Below, piece by piece: positions 17,487 to 26,112 of a DNA stretch of 49,054 bases. A program made the translations under genes and the position numbers. The DNA comes from Neoroseomonas soli (GTDB lineage: Bacteria; Pseudomonadota; Alphaproteobacteria; Acetobacterales; Acetobacteraceae), in the NCBI RefSeq assembly GCF_018129065.1, contig NZ_JAAEDM010000029.1:1-49054 (forward strand). Direction: 5' to 3'. The notes below the pieces were generated by a model that worked only from the letters and a program-made list of their open reading frames with translations, did no database searches and was not told where the DNA came from. Position 1 is the stretch's first letter; each line of letters begins with the position of its first letter.

Positions 17487-18437
17487 ATGCAGATGCGCGC
17501 GCTCGGCCGGTCCGGCCTGCAGGTTCCGCCGGTTGTCTTCGGCGGCAATGTCTTCGGCTGGACGGCGGATCGGGCGGCGTCCTTCCGGCTGCTCGACGCC
17601 TGCCTGGAGCATGGCCTGGTCGCGATCGACACCGCCGACGTCTATTCGGCCTGGGCCGAAGGCCATCGCGGCGGCGAATCGGAGGCGATCATCGGCGAAT
17701 GGCTGAAGGCCCGGCCCGGCGCGCGGGACAAGGTGCTGATCCTGACCAAGTGCGGCATGGAGATGCCGGGGCAGGGGAAGGGCCTCTCGCCGGCCTGGAT
17801 CGCTACGGCCTGCGAGGCGTCCCTCAAGCGGCTCGGGATCGAGCGTATCGACCTCTACCAGGCGCACAAGGATGACGAGGTGACGCCGCTCGCCGAGACG
17901 CTCGGTGCCTTCCAGAAGCTGATCGAGGCCGGGAAGGTCCGGGCGATCGGGTCGTCCAACTACTCGGCGGCGCGGCTGAAGGCGGCGCTAGACCTCAGCG
18001 CGGCACAGGGCCTGCCGCGCTTCGAGAGCCACCAGCCCGTCTACAACCTGATGGACCGGGGCATCGAAGCGGACCTCCTGCCGCTTTGCCGGGCGGAGCA
18101 GGTGGGGATCATCACCTATTCCGCGCTGGCCTCGGGCTTCCTGACCGGCAAGTACCGGGCGGAAGGGGACCTGTCGAAATCCGTCCGCGGGCCGCGCAGC
18201 GTGGCCAAGCACATGGGCGCGAAGGGGGACCGGGTGCTGGCGGCGCTCGATGCGGTGGCGAAGGCGCGGGGCGTGACGCCGGCGGCCGCGGCCCTGGCCT
18301 GGCAGATCGCCCGGCCGGGCATCACCGCGCCGATCGCCAGCGCGACCAGCCCGGAACAACTGGCGGAACTGGCGAAGGCGGCGACGCTGGCATTGAACAC
18401 AGCGGAGATGGCCGAACTGGATGCGGCCAGCGCGTGA
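17487..18437 (+). CDS. Aldo/keto reductase
   Basis: 316 residues with a strong ribosome site (AGGAGGGG at 17472-17479) before the ATG at 17487. The AKR catalytic tetrad is complete: Asp48 and Tyr53 in IDTADVYSAW, Lys88 in LTKCG, His127 in QAHKDD. NADPH-binding elements GSSNYSAARL and the C-terminal SATSPEQLAEL are also typical. AKRs of this YajO-like kind reduce aldehydes and ketones; the substrate is unknown. Element B begins 8 bases after the stop. Confidence 0.92.
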   Translation: MQMRALGRSGLQVPPVVFGGNVFGWTADRAASFRLLDACLEHGLVAIDTADVYSAWAEGHRGGESEAIIGEWLKARPGARDKVLILTKCGMEMPGQGKGLSPAWIATACEASLKRLGIERIDLYQAHKDDEVTPLAETLGAFQKLIEAGKVRAIGSSNYSAARLKAALDLSAAQGLPRFESHQPVYNLMDRGIEADLLPLCRAEQVGIITYSALASGFLTGKYRAEGDLSKSVRGPRSVAKHMGAKGDRVLAALDAVAKARGVTPAAAALAWQIARPGITAPIASATSPEQLAELAKAATLALNTAEMAELDAASA

Positions 18438-18444
18438 CGGCTGC

Positions 18445-18666
18445 GGGGGAGGGCGCTGCCCTCCCCCGGACCCCCGCCCGCCAGAGGCCGAAAGGCCTCT
18501 GGACACCATGACCTGGTCGGCGATTTCGGGGAGGGGGCAGGTGCGCCGGCGATAACGGGTGCGCGGGTGAGTCCCTTCCCCGAAATCGCCGATGAAAAAC
18601 TCGGTTTCCAAAGGCCCCTAGGCCTTTGGCGGGGAGAGGTCCGGAGCGGGGCAGCGCCCTTCTCCG
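18445..18666. repeat. REPIN-like inverted doublet, copy B
   Basis: Left module 18445-18508 starts with the palindrome at 18445-18467 and contains CCAGAGGCC-GAAA-GGCCTCTGG (18481-18502), a 9-base stem with a GNRA-type loop. Right module 18602-18666 is its imperfect reverse complement. Between them, 16 bases at 18517-18532 (TCGGCGATTTCGGGGA) are exactly the reverse complement of 18577-18592, so the whole element folds as one hairpin of about 220 bases. It lies between the aldo/keto reductase gene and aspS. Confidence 0.82.
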
Positions 18667-18678
18667 CCCGCCCTCGGC

Positions 18679-18707
18679 TTGACAGCGCCGGGCCGGTCGG
18701 TCCCTTT
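18679..18707 (+). promoter_or_regulatory. Probable sigma-70 promoter for aspS
   Basis: A perfect TTGACA at 18679-18684 is followed 17 bases later by a poor -10 (18702-18707, CCCTTT). Transcription would start near 18714, leaving about 30 bases before the preferred aspS ATG at 18744 and only about 6 before the alternative ATG at 18720. The weak -10 keeps confidence low. Confidence 0.4.
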
Positions 18708-18743
18708 GCGCGGCTTCCCATGGCATCGAGTACGGTTTCCGAC

Positions 18744-20546
18744 ATGCACGCCTATCGCACCCATACCTGCGCCGCGCTTCGCGCCTCCGACGCCGGCACG
18801 ACCGTGCGGCTGTCCGGCTGGGTGCACCGCAAGCGCGACCATGGCGGGCTGCTCTTCGTGGACCTGCGCGACCACTACGGGATGACGCAGTGCGTGGTGG
18901 CGGCCGGCTCGCCGATTCTGGCGACGCTGGAGGAGACCCGTCCCGAGAGCGTCATCACCGTCACCGGCGAGGTGGTGCTGCGCGAGGCAGGCACGGTGAA
19001 CGCGAAGCTGCCGACCGGCGAGGTCGAGATCCGCGTGCGCGAGATCGCGATCCAGTCCGCCGCCGAGATGCTGCCCATCCAGGTGGCGGGCGAGCAGGAA
19101 TTCCCGGAAGACCTACGCCTGCGCTACCGCTTCCTCGACCTGCGGCGCGAACGCCAGCACCGCAACATCATGCTGCGCGCAGGCGTCATCGCCTCGATCC
19201 GCCGTCGTATGATCGAACAGGGCTTCATCGAGTTCCAGACGCCGATCCTGACGGCGTCCTCGCCCGAAGGCGCGCGCGACTTCCTGGTGCCGGCGCGCAA
19301 CCACCCCGGCAAGTTCTACGCGCTGCCGCAAGCGCCGCAGCAGTTCAAGCAGCTGGCGATGGTCGCGGGCTTCGACCGCTACTTCCAGATCGCGCCCTGC
19401 TTCCGCGACGAGGCCTCCCGCGCCGACCGCAGCCCTGGCGAGTTCTACCAGCTCGACTTCGAGATGAGCTTCGTCACGCAGGAGGACGTCTTCGCCGCCA
19501 TCGAGCCGGTGATCGCCGGTGTCTTCGAGGAATTCGCGGGCGAGCGGAAGGTCTATGGCGCGCCCTTCCCGCGCATCCCGTATGACGAGGCGATGCTGGT
19601 CTATGGCTCGGACAAGCCGGACCTGCGCAACCCGCTGAAGATCACGGATGTCACGGAACACTTCGCGGGTTCGGGCTTCGGGCTCTTCGCCAAGATCGCG
19701 GCCTCGGGCGGCATCGTGCGCGCCATCCCGGCGCCGGGTGCGGCGGACAAGCCGCGCGGCTTCTTCGACAAGCTGAACGAATGGGCGCGCGCCGAGGGTG
19801 CCGGTGGCCTCGGCTACATCCAGTTCGCTGCCGACGGCCCGAAGGGCCCGATTGCGAAGAACCTGGAAGCCGACCGCGTGGAAGCAATCCGCGCCGCCTG
19901 CGGCCTGAACCCCGGCGATGCCGTCTTCTTCGCCGCCGGCAAGAAGGACGAGGCGCCGAAGTTCTCCGGCAAGGTGCGCACGCGCATCGGCGAGGACCTC
20001 GATCTCATCGCGTCGAACGAGTTCCGCTTCTGCTGGATCGTCGATTTCCCGATGTACGAGCTGAACGAGGACACCGGCGGGATCGACTTCAGCCACAACC
20101 CGTTCTCGATGCCGCAGGGCGGGCTCGAGGCGCTGAACACGATGAACCCCTTGGACATCAAGGCGTTCCAGTACGACATCGTTTGCAACGGTGTCGAACT
20201 GTCGTCGGGCGCGATCCGCAACCATCGCCCGGACATCATGATCCGCGCCTTCGAGATCGCCGGCTACAGCGAGCACGAGGTCGAGGCCCGCTTCGGCGGC
20301 ATGCTCAACGCCTTCCGCTACGGCGCCCCGCCGCATGGCGGCTCGGCCCCGGGCATCGACCGTATCGTCATGCTGCTGGCCGATGAGCCCAACATCCGCG
20401 AGGTGATCCTCTTCCCGCTCAACCAGCAGGGCGAGGACCTGATGATGCAGGCCCCCGCCCCGGTGCCGCCGGCGCGGCTGAAGGAACTGCACATCCGGCT
20501 CGACCTGCCGCCGGCGAAGGGTGCGGCGGGACCCAAGACAGCCTAA
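18744..20546 (+). CDS. aspS: Aspartyl-tRNA synthetase
   Basis: 600 residues, the bacterial length. The OB-fold anticodon-binding domain opens with MHAYRTHTC and [19 protein letters not shown]. The class II core has motif 2 around [20 protein letters not shown] and motif 3 near the end ([15 protein letters not shown]). The bacterial insertion (GAD-type) domain lies between, about residues 290-420. I prefer the ATG at 18744 because it matches the usual N-terminus and the TTGACA spacing; 18720 is an in-frame alternative. Whether it also charges tRNA-Asn cannot be read here. Confidence 0.96.
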   Translation: MHAYRTHTCAALRASDAGTTVRLSGWVHRKRDHGGLLFVDLRDHYGMTQCVVAAGSPILATLEETRPESVITVTGEVVLREAGTVNAKLPTGEVEIRVREIAIQSAAEMLPIQVAGEQEFPEDLRLRYRFLDLRRERQHRNIMLRAGVIASIRRRMIEQGFIEFQTPILTASSPEGARDFLVPARNHPGKFYALPQAPQQFKQLAMVAGFDRYFQIAPCFRDEASRADRSPGEFYQLDFEMSFVTQEDVFAAIEPVIAGVFEEFAGERKVYGAPFPRIPYDEAMLVYGSDKPDLRNPLKITDVTEHFAGSGFGLFAKIAASGGIVRAIPAPGAADKPRGFFDKLNEWARAEGAGGLGYIQFAADGPKGPIAKNLEADRVEAIRAACGLNPGDAVFFAAGKKDEAPKFSGKVRTRIGEDLDLIASNEFRFCWIVDFPMYELNEDTGGIDFSHNPFSMPQGGLEALNTMNPLDIKAFQYDIVCNGVELSSGAIRNHRPDIMIRAFEIAGYSEHEVEARFGGMLNAFRYGAPPHGGSAPGIDRIVMLLADEPNIREVILFPLNQQGEDLMMQAPAPVPPARLKELHIRLDLPPAKGAAGPKTA

Positions 20547-20581
20547 GTTGAGCGCCTGGTCCTAAGACTCGGGAGCCCGCG

Positions 20582-21442
20582 ATGCGGCTGAGCCTCTTCT
20601 CCATCCTGGTTGCCGGCGGCCTGCTCGCAGCGCCCGCGATCCAGGCGCAGGCGCCAGCGCCGGCCCCGGCGGCCTCCGTGCCTCTCGGCCAGGCGCTGGA
20701 GGCGCGGCACCTGCTGGCGCACCGGGCAGCCTACCGGCTCAGCCTCTCCCGCGCGCGGGAACCGGGGAACATCGCCAACGCCCAGGGCGCGATGGTCTAT
20801 GAGATGGTGGACGCCTGCGACGGCTGGGCCTCCCGCCAGCGCTTCTCGCTGACGCTGACCGACCGCGACGGGACCGAGGTGGAGACAGCCTCGGACTACT
20901 CGACCTTCGAGACCAAGGACGGGCGCCGCCTGCGTTTCACCCTGACGCAGATGACGCAGGGTGCCGTCACCACCCGCGTCGCGGGAGAGGCGGAACTCGC
21001 CGCCGACGGCACGGGCGTGGTCCGCTACACCGAGCCCGAGGTGAAGGAGGAGCGGCTGCCCCCCGGCACGCTGCTGCCCAATATCCACACCCTCGCCACC
21101 CTCAACGCGGCGCGAGGCGGGCAGCGGCTGGTCGTGGCGCCGCTCTTCGACGGCACCTCGGCGGACGGGGCGCAGGACAGCACGACCGTGCTTTCGGCCT
21201 GGGAAGGCCCGCGGGAGGTGGCGGAGTTCCCGCTCCTTTCTCCGCTCGGCTCGGTGCGGATGCGCATCGCCTTCTTCGACCGCGACGCCCAGCAGCAGGG
21301 CGGGGGCGCGACGACGCCGTCCTACGAGGTTTCCCTGCGCTACTGGGAGAACGGCGTCGCCGACCAGATGCTGATGGACTTCCGTGAGTTCGTCGTGGAC
21401 GGCCGGATGGTGAAGCTCGAGGAACTGTCCGGCGGCTGCTGA
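20582..21442 (+). CDS. eipB: EipB-family periplasmic envelope-integrity protein (DUF1849)
   Basis: 286 residues with a signal peptide ending near IQAQ. DUF1849 features are clear: LLAHRAAYRLSLSRA, GAMVYEMVDACDGW, TASDYSTFETKDGRRLRF, LPPGTLLPNIHT and a final GGC. In Brucella EipB a spiral beta-structure is locked by one disulfide between an early and a C-terminal cysteine; here Cys79 and Cys286 are the only cysteines of the mature protein and match that pattern. EipB supports the alphaproteobacterial cell envelope. It sits 35 bases after aspS and 18 bases before an SMR efflux gene. Confidence 0.85.
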   Translation: MRLSLFSILVAGGLLAAPAIQAQAPAPAPAASVPLGQALEARHLLAHRAAYRLSLSRAREPGNIANAQGAMVYEMVDACDGWASRQRFSLTLTDRDGTEVETASDYSTFETKDGRRLRFTLTQMTQGAVTTRVAGEAELAADGTGVVRYTEPEVKEERLPPGTLLPNIHTLATLNAARGGQRLVVAPLFDGTSADGAQDSTTVLSAWEGPREVAEFPLLSPLGSVRMRIAFFDRDAQQQGGGATTPSYEVSLRYWENGVADQMLMDFREFVVDGRMVKLEELSGGC

Positions 21443-21460
21443 CGGCGGCTGGGGCCGGTC

Positions 21461-21790
21461 ATGACCTATCTCTATCTGACGATCGCGATCGTCGCGGAGG
21501 TCATCGCGACCTCGGCGCTGAAGGCTTCGGACGGTTTCGTCCGCCTGTGGCCGAGCGTGGTGACCGTGATCGGCTACGGCATCGCCTTCTATTTCCTGGC
21601 GCTCACGCTGCGCACCATCCCGACCGGCATCGCTTATGCGATCTGGTCGGGCGTCGGGATCGTGCTGATCTCGGCCGTCGGCTGGATCTGGTTCCGCCAG
21701 TCGCTGGATCTGCCGGCGATCATCGGCATGGTGCTGATCATCGCCGGCGTCCTGGTGGTGAACCTGTTCTCCAGATCGGCGGCCCACTGA
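21461..21790 (+). CDS. Small multidrug resistance (SMR) family transporter
   Basis: 109 residues and four transmembrane helices. The essential membrane-embedded glutamate is Glu13 (IAIVAEVIATSALK) and the conserved aromatic is Trp62 (GIAYAIWSGVGIV), equivalent to Glu14 and Trp63 of EmrE. It works as a proton-coupled dimer exporting quaternary cations or guanidinium-type compounds. The IPTGIAYAIWSG region favours an EmrE/QacE-like drug exporter over a guanidinium exporter, but this is not decisive. It lies 18 bases after eipB and converges on the family-5 binding-protein gene. Confidence 0.93.
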   Translation: MTYLYLTIAIVAEVIATSALKASDGFVRLWPSVVTVIGYGIAFYFLALTLRTIPTGIAYAIWSGVGIVLISAVGWIWFRQSLDLPAIIGMVLIIAGVLVVNLFSRSAAH

Positions 21791-21805
21791 ACCCGGGGCG
21801 CGTTG

Positions 21806-23383
21806 TCAGGCGCGCCTGAGGTTCCACACGAAGGGGTTCGGCCCCTGGAGCACGCCGGTCAGGTCGCTGCGGAAGGCCGTGCGCAGGCGGAACAGGCCGG
21901 TCGGCGCGAAGGGCACGGCATCCCACGCCAGTTCCTGCAGGCGCTGCATTGCGGCCGCCTGGGCCTCGGCATCGGTCGCCATGATCCAGGCCTCGACCTG
22001 TTCCTCGACGGCCGCATCCGTGGGCCAGCCCGGCCAGGCGGCCTGGCCGTTCATGCGGATCGCGAAGGACACCGCCGGGTTGGCGATCGTCGCCGCCGGC
22101 CCGTTCGTGTTGTGCAGGTTCCACCCACCCTGGGAAGGCGGGTTGCGGTTGCTGCGGCGCGCCAGGATCGAGGCCCAGTCGCTCTCCACCACCTGGATGT
22201 TGACGCCGAGGCGGCGCATCAGATCGACGGTCAGCCGCCCCTGCTGGGTCACGGCGTTGAAGTCGGACGGGTTGATGTGAACGATCGGCTCGCCGTTGTA
22301 GCCGGCCTCCCGCAGGGCGGCGCGGGCGCGATCCATCGCCTTCGGGCCGCGCCGGGCGGGTGGGAACTCGATGACGCCAGGCAGGCCGCAGGGGAACATG
22401 GCGTGGCATTCCTGCCAGTCTCCTTCGAGCGCGACGGAGGCCATGAAGTCCGGCTGCACGATCACGTCGCGGATGGCGCGGCGGACCCGCACGTCGTCGA
22501 AGGGCGGGTGGAGGTGGTTGAAGCGCAGGAAGCCGAGGAAGCCGTTCGGGTCGTAGATCTGCGTCCGCGTGTTGCGGTCGCGTTCGAGCACCGGCACGAG
22601 GTCGGGCAACGGGTATTCGATCCAGTCGATCTCCCCGGTGCGCAGCGCGGCCGCCGCGGTGCCGCCATCGGGGATCCACACGAGTTCCAGCCGGTCGAAA
22701 TGCACGCGCTTGCCCCCCGTCGCGCCTTCGGCCGGCTCGTCGCGCGGGACGTAGTCCTCGTTGCGGACGTACGCGCTGAGGCTGCCCTGTACGTACTCGC
22801 TGCCGACGAAGCGCCAGGGGCCGGAACCGATCATGTGCTCGACGCCGAGCGGCCGGTCGGCCGGGAGGGAGGCGATGCGCTCCGGCATCATGAAGCAGGG
22901 CGAGGACCCAGGCTTGGCCAGCGCGTCGAAGAGCGCGGGGAAGGGACGGTGCAGGCGGAACAGGATGGTGCGATCGTCCGCGGCGGCCAGTTCGGCGGTG
23001 GCGCGCAGCAGCACCTGGCCGAAGCCGTCCCTGCTGCCCCAGCGCCGGATCGAGGCGACGCAGTCGGCGGCGCGGACCGGCTCGCCATCATGCCAGCGCA
23101 GCCCGTCGCGCAGGCGGATGCGCACGGTGCGGCCATTGTCCTCGATGCTATGCCCTTCGGCCATCTGCGGGCGCGGATGCAGCGCTCGGTCCGCGCCGTA
23201 GAGCGTGTCGAAGACGCAATAGGCGTGGGTCGTGATGATGGTGCTCGGGCTGAACACCGGGTCCAGCGAGGCGAGCGCCGCCTGCGGCACGAAGCGCAGG
23301 GTGCGTGCGCGGGCGGGCTGGGCTGCAACGGGCCGCGCGAAGGGCGTGGCGATGGCGGTGGCGAGCAGCGTGCGGCGATGCAT
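21806..23383 (-). CDS. Family-5 ABC transporter substrate-binding protein, TPP-riboswitch controlled
   Basis: 525 residues with an export signal (HRRTLLATAIATPFARPVAA). The SBP_bac_5 fold is evident: SLDPVFSPSTIITTHAYCVF, IRLRDGLRWHDGEPVRAADC, a GSGPWRFVG segment, and VRRAIRDVIVQPDFM. These receptors normally bind peptides, opines or metal chelates for a Dpp/Opp-type importer. No permease or ATPase gene is nearby. Uniquely in this window it has a canonical TPP riboswitch upstream (23488-23578), pointing to a ligand linked to thiamine. A purine-rich GGGGGAA precedes the start. Ligand assignment is inference. Confidence 0.9.
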   Translation of the reverse strand: MHRRTLLATAIATPFARPVAAQPARARTLRFVPQAALASLDPVFSPSTIITTHAYCVFDTLYGADRALHPRPQMAEGHSIEDNGRTVRIRLRDGLRWHDGEPVRAADCVASIRRWGSRDGFGQVLLRATAELAAADDRTILFRLHRPFPALFDALAKPGSSPCFMMPERIASLPADRPLGVEHMIGSGPWRFVGSEYVQGSLSAYVRNEDYVPRDEPAEGATGGKRVHFDRLELVWIPDGGTAAAALRTGEIDWIEYPLPDLVPVLERDRNTRTQIYDPNGFLGFLRFNHLHPPFDDVRVRRAIRDVIVQPDFMASVALEGDWQECHAMFPCGLPGVIEFPPARRGPKAMDRARAALREAGYNGEPIVHINPSDFNAVTQQGRLTVDLMRRLGVNIQVVESDWASILARRSNRNPPSQGGWNLHNTNGPAATIANPAVSFAIRMNGQAAWPGWPTDAAVEEQVEAWIMATDAEAQAAAMQRLQELAWDAVPFAPTGLFRLRTAFRSDLTGVLQGPNPFVWNLRRA

Positions 23384-23487
23384 TCGTCATTCCCCCAAAT
23401 CGGCGTGGAGGACGGGACCCGGGCGTGACCGCGCGCGCATCCCTGCGCATGACGGCGCATGGAATCCGGGCGCGGACGAACGGGTGG

Positions 23488-23578
23488 CACCGTTCCCTTC
23501 GCCGGTCCGAACCGGATCAGGTTCCATGGGTCGCGGGTGAAGCCCGCCTCTCAGCCCCCGATGGGGCTCCCCAAGGTG
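23488..23578 (-). promoter_or_regulatory. TPP (THI-box) riboswitch
   Basis: Reading the minus strand, the core elements come in the proper order: CACC (23578-23575) opening P1, GGGGAGCC of P2, GGCTGAGA (CTGAGA at 23554-23549), a variable GC-rich P3 arm, ACCTGATC (23522-23515), the P5 arm, GAAGGGAA (23500-23493), and GGTG closing P1 (23491-23488). These are the thiamine pyrophosphate aptamer signatures. The aptamer ends 104 bases before the start of the family-5 binding-protein gene; that leader must hold the expression platform, but I cannot tell whether it stops transcription or translation. A weak promoter candidate (TTGCAC at 23616-23611) lies just upstream. Confidence 0.92.
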
Positions 23579-23678
23579 TCCGGGGCCTACATGCGCCCGG
23601 TGGGGTCCGAGTGCAAGCGCTGGGCCGGGCGTGGTGCTGCCGCTACAGTCCTGGCAGGGACCGTCCAGGGAAGCCGCC

Positions 23679-25214
23679 ATGAGCAGCACGACACTCTCCC
23701 CCGTGATCCGCCTGCATCCGGAGGACGGGGTGGTGATCGCCCGTTCCGTGCTGGTGCCGGGCACGGAGGTGGCGCCGGGCGTCACCGTCGGCGCGCGGCG
23801 CATCCCCGCCGGGCACAAGGTCGCGGTGCGCCCGCACGCGAAGGGGGAGCCGATCCGCCGCTACGGCCAGATCATCGGCTTCGCGACGGATTCCATCGAC
23901 CCCGGCGCCTGGGTCCACACCCATAACTGCGAGATGGGCGACTTCGCCCGCGACTACGCCTGGGGCGTGGACGCGAAGCCGACGCAGCACGTCGATGCGC
24001 CCGCGAGTTTCATGGGCATCCGCCGCGCCGATGGGCGCGCGGCGACACGCAACTACATCGGCATCGTCACCAGCGTGAACTGCTCGGCGCACGTGGCGGA
24101 GCTGATCGCCCGGCAGTTCGAGCGCAATCCGATCACCGGGCATGACCCGCTGGCGGAATGGGGGAACGTCGACGGCGTGGTGGCGCTGACGCACAAGACC
24201 GGCTGCGGCATGACGATGGACGAGCCGCTGCGCGTGCTCCGCCGCACGCTCGCGGGCTTCGCGCGCCATGCGAATTTCTCCCACGTCATCGCCATCGGCC
24301 TCGGCTGCGAGGTGAACCAGCTCGGCCCGATGCTGGAGGAGCAGAAGCTTTCCGGCCGGCTGCGGAGCATGGACATCCAGGACAGCGGCGGTTCGCGCGC
24401 CACCGTGCTGAAGGGCATGGACTTCGTGAAGGAGGTGCTGGCGGAAGCCAACGCCGTCACGCGCGTGCCCGTGCCGGCAAGCGAGTTGTGCGTCGCGCTG
24501 CAATGCGGCGGGTCGGACGGGTATTCGGGCATCACGGCGAACCCGGCGCTGGGTGCGGCCTCGGACCTGCTGGTGCGGCATGGGGGCACGGTGATCCTGT
24601 CGGAATCGCCCGAGACCTACGGCGCGGAACACCTGCTGACGCGCCGCGCGGTCTCGCAGGAGGTCGGGCAGAAGCTCGTCGACGTGATGAAGTGGTGGGA
24701 GGACTACACGGCGCGCGAGGGTGCGGAGATGAACGCCAACCCCTCGCCGGGCAACAAGGCGGGCGGGCTGACGACCATCCTCGAGAAGTCGCTCGGCGCC
24801 ATGGCGAAGGCGGGCACGACCAACCTGGTCGATGTCTATCGCTATGCCGAGCCGGTCACCGCCAAGGGCTTCGTCTTCATGGACACGCCAGGCTACGATC
24901 CCGTCGCCGCGACGGGCCAGGTGGCGGGCGGGGCGAACCTCGTCTGCTTCACCACAGGGCGCGGATCGGTCTTCGGGATGAAGCCGGCGCCCTCGATCAA
25001 GCTCGCGACCAATTCCGCGATGCATGAGCGGCTGTCCGAGGACATGGACATCAACTGCGGCACGATCGTCAGCGGGCAGGAGAGCGTGGAGCAGTGCGGC
25101 CAGCGCATCTTCGACCTCATGCTGCGCACCGCCTCGGGCGAACGCACCAAGAGCGAGGCCATGGGCTTCGGCGCGCAGGAATTCGCGCCCTGGGTGCTCG
25201 GGGCGACGATGTGA
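23679..25214 (+). CDS. UxaA-family dehydratase (altronate/galactarate dehydratase-like)
   Basis: 511 residues. An N-terminal SAF domain (IRLHPEDGVVIARS to THNCEMGDFARDYAWG) is fused to the full catalytic part, as in UxaA and GarD, which remove water from sugar acids using iron. Conserved pieces: RRADGRAATRNYIGIVTSV, LTHKTGCGM, IGLGCEVNQ, LQCGGSDGYSGITANPALG, ILSESPETYGAEHLL and FTTGRGSVFGMKPAPSIKLA. The start at 23679 gives the normal N-terminus. A small membrane gene and a class II aldolase gene follow with overlaps, suggesting a sugar-acid catabolic operon. The substrate (altronate, galactarate or another) cannot be fixed. Confidence 0.9.
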   Translation: MSSTTLSPVIRLHPEDGVVIARSVLVPGTEVAPGVTVGARRIPAGHKVAVRPHAKGEPIRRYGQIIGFATDSIDPGAWVHTHNCEMGDFARDYAWGVDAKPTQHVDAPASFMGIRRADGRAATRNYIGIVTSVNCSAHVAELIARQFERNPITGHDPLAEWGNVDGVVALTHKTGCGMTMDEPLRVLRRTLAGFARHANFSHVIAIGLGCEVNQLGPMLEEQKLSGRLRSMDIQDSGGSRATVLKGMDFVKEVLAEANAVTRVPVPASELCVALQCGGSDGYSGITANPALGAASDLLVRHGGTVILSESPETYGAEHLLTRRAVSQEVGQKLVDVMKWWEDYTAREGAEMNANPSPGNKAGGLTTILEKSLGAMAKAGTTNLVDVYRYAEPVTAKGFVFMDTPGYDPVAATGQVAGGANLVCFTTGRGSVFGMKPAPSIKLATNSAMHERLSEDMDINCGTIVSGQESVEQCGQRIFDLMLRTASGERTKSEAMGFGAQEFAPWVLGATM

Positions 25215-25477
25215 GCGGGATCCTCTGGGCCGTCGCGGTGCTGCTCGGCGCGGCAACGGCCGGGTTTGCGGTGGCGGCGCTCGCCTCGGGCTATCGCGCG
25301 GTGAGGATCGGCGGGGCGGGGCTGCTGTTCAGCGGCTGGCAGTGGATCGCGGCATCGGACCGCATTCCCGCTGAGGCGCGCCCGCACATGCTCACGGCGC
25401 TGCGGCGCTGGGTCTATGCGGGGTCCTGCATGGTGCTCGCGGCCTTTTCCGGCATCGCGGCGGATCTGGCGCGGTGA
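25211..25477 (+). CDS. Small two-helix membrane protein in the UxaA/aldolase operon
   Basis: 88 residues starting with GTG that overlaps the UxaA stop by 4 bases. Two hydrophobic segments (ILWAVAVLLGAATAGFAVAA and VYAGSCMVLAAFSGIAADL) flank a polar stretch with a conserved-looking WQWIAASDRIPAEARPH. No family is recognised. Its own stop overlaps the aldolase GTG by 4 bases, so all three are translationally coupled, which is the best evidence that it is real. It could be a membrane anchor or an accessory transport subunit. Confidence 0.72.
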   Translation: MSGILWAVAVLLGAATAGFAVAALASGYRAVRIGGAGLLFSGWQWIAASDRIPAEARPHMLTALRRWVYAGSCMVLAAFSGIAADLAR

Positions 25478-26106
25478 GCGCGGCGGACCTGATCGCCGCG
25501 GCGCGGCGGCTCGATGCGGCAGGGTTCATGCCGTCCAAGTCCGGCAACCTTTCGCTGCGCGACGGGGACGGCTTCGTCGTGACGCCCTCCGCGCTGCCCT
25601 ATGCCGGAATGACGGAGGCCGACCTGGTGCGGGTCGGCCCCGAGGGCGCGGTCGCGCCGGGCGCGCGGCATCGTCCGTCCTCCGAATGGCGCCTGCATGC
25701 TGCGATCTACGCCGCGCGGTCCGAGGCGAAGGCGGTGGTGCACACGCACAGCCCGCGCGCCACGGCGCTCGCCTGCACGCGCCGCGGCATCCCGCCCTTC
25801 CACTACATGGTGCTGGCGGCCGGCGGGCCTGTGCGCTGTGCGGAGCACGCGACATTCGGCACGCAGGAACTGGCTGAGAACTGTGTCGCCGCGCTCGACG
25901 GCCGCCGCGCCGTGCTGCTGGCGAATCATGGCGTGGTGACGATCGGCGCGACGCTCGCCGCGGCCGTCACGCTGGCGATGGAGGTCGAGAACCTGGCCGG
26001 CCAGTATCTCGACCTGCTTGCCGCCGGACTGAAGCCGGTGCTGCTGAACGATCGCGAGCTGGAAGAAGCGGCGGCGCAGTTCGCCGGCTACGGGCGCGCG
26101 GTCTGA
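25474..26106 (+). CDS. Class II aldolase/adducin family protein (fuculose-phosphate aldolase-like)
   Basis: 210 residues. The zinc-dependent aldolase fold is complete: the phosphate loop SKSGNLSLRDG, SSEWRLHAAIY with the catalytic Glu71, HTHSPRATALA with zinc ligands His90 and His92, and ANHGVVTIG with His152. Such enzymes cleave sugar phosphates to DHAP and an aldehyde, or decarboxylate ketoacids. Coupling to a UxaA dehydratase suggests it works on a dehydrated sugar-acid product. The GTG start overlaps the upstream stop. Confidence 0.9.
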   Translation: MSAADLIAAARRLDAAGFMPSKSGNLSLRDGDGFVVTPSALPYAGMTEADLVRVGPEGAVAPGARHRPSSEWRLHAAIYAARSEAKAVVHTHSPRATALACTRRGIPPFHYMVLAAGGPVRCAEHATFGTQELAENCVAALDGRRAVLLANHGVVTIGATLAAAVTLAMEVENLAGQYLDLLAAGLKPVLLNDRELEEAAAQFAGYGRAV

Positions 26107-26112
26107 CGCGCT

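Noticed and set aside
21806-21819. 14-base palindrome TCAGGCGCGCCTGA as a terminator for the SMR gene
   Set aside because: It is within the 3' end of the convergent binding-protein gene, has no T run and no loop, and can arise by chance at this GC content.
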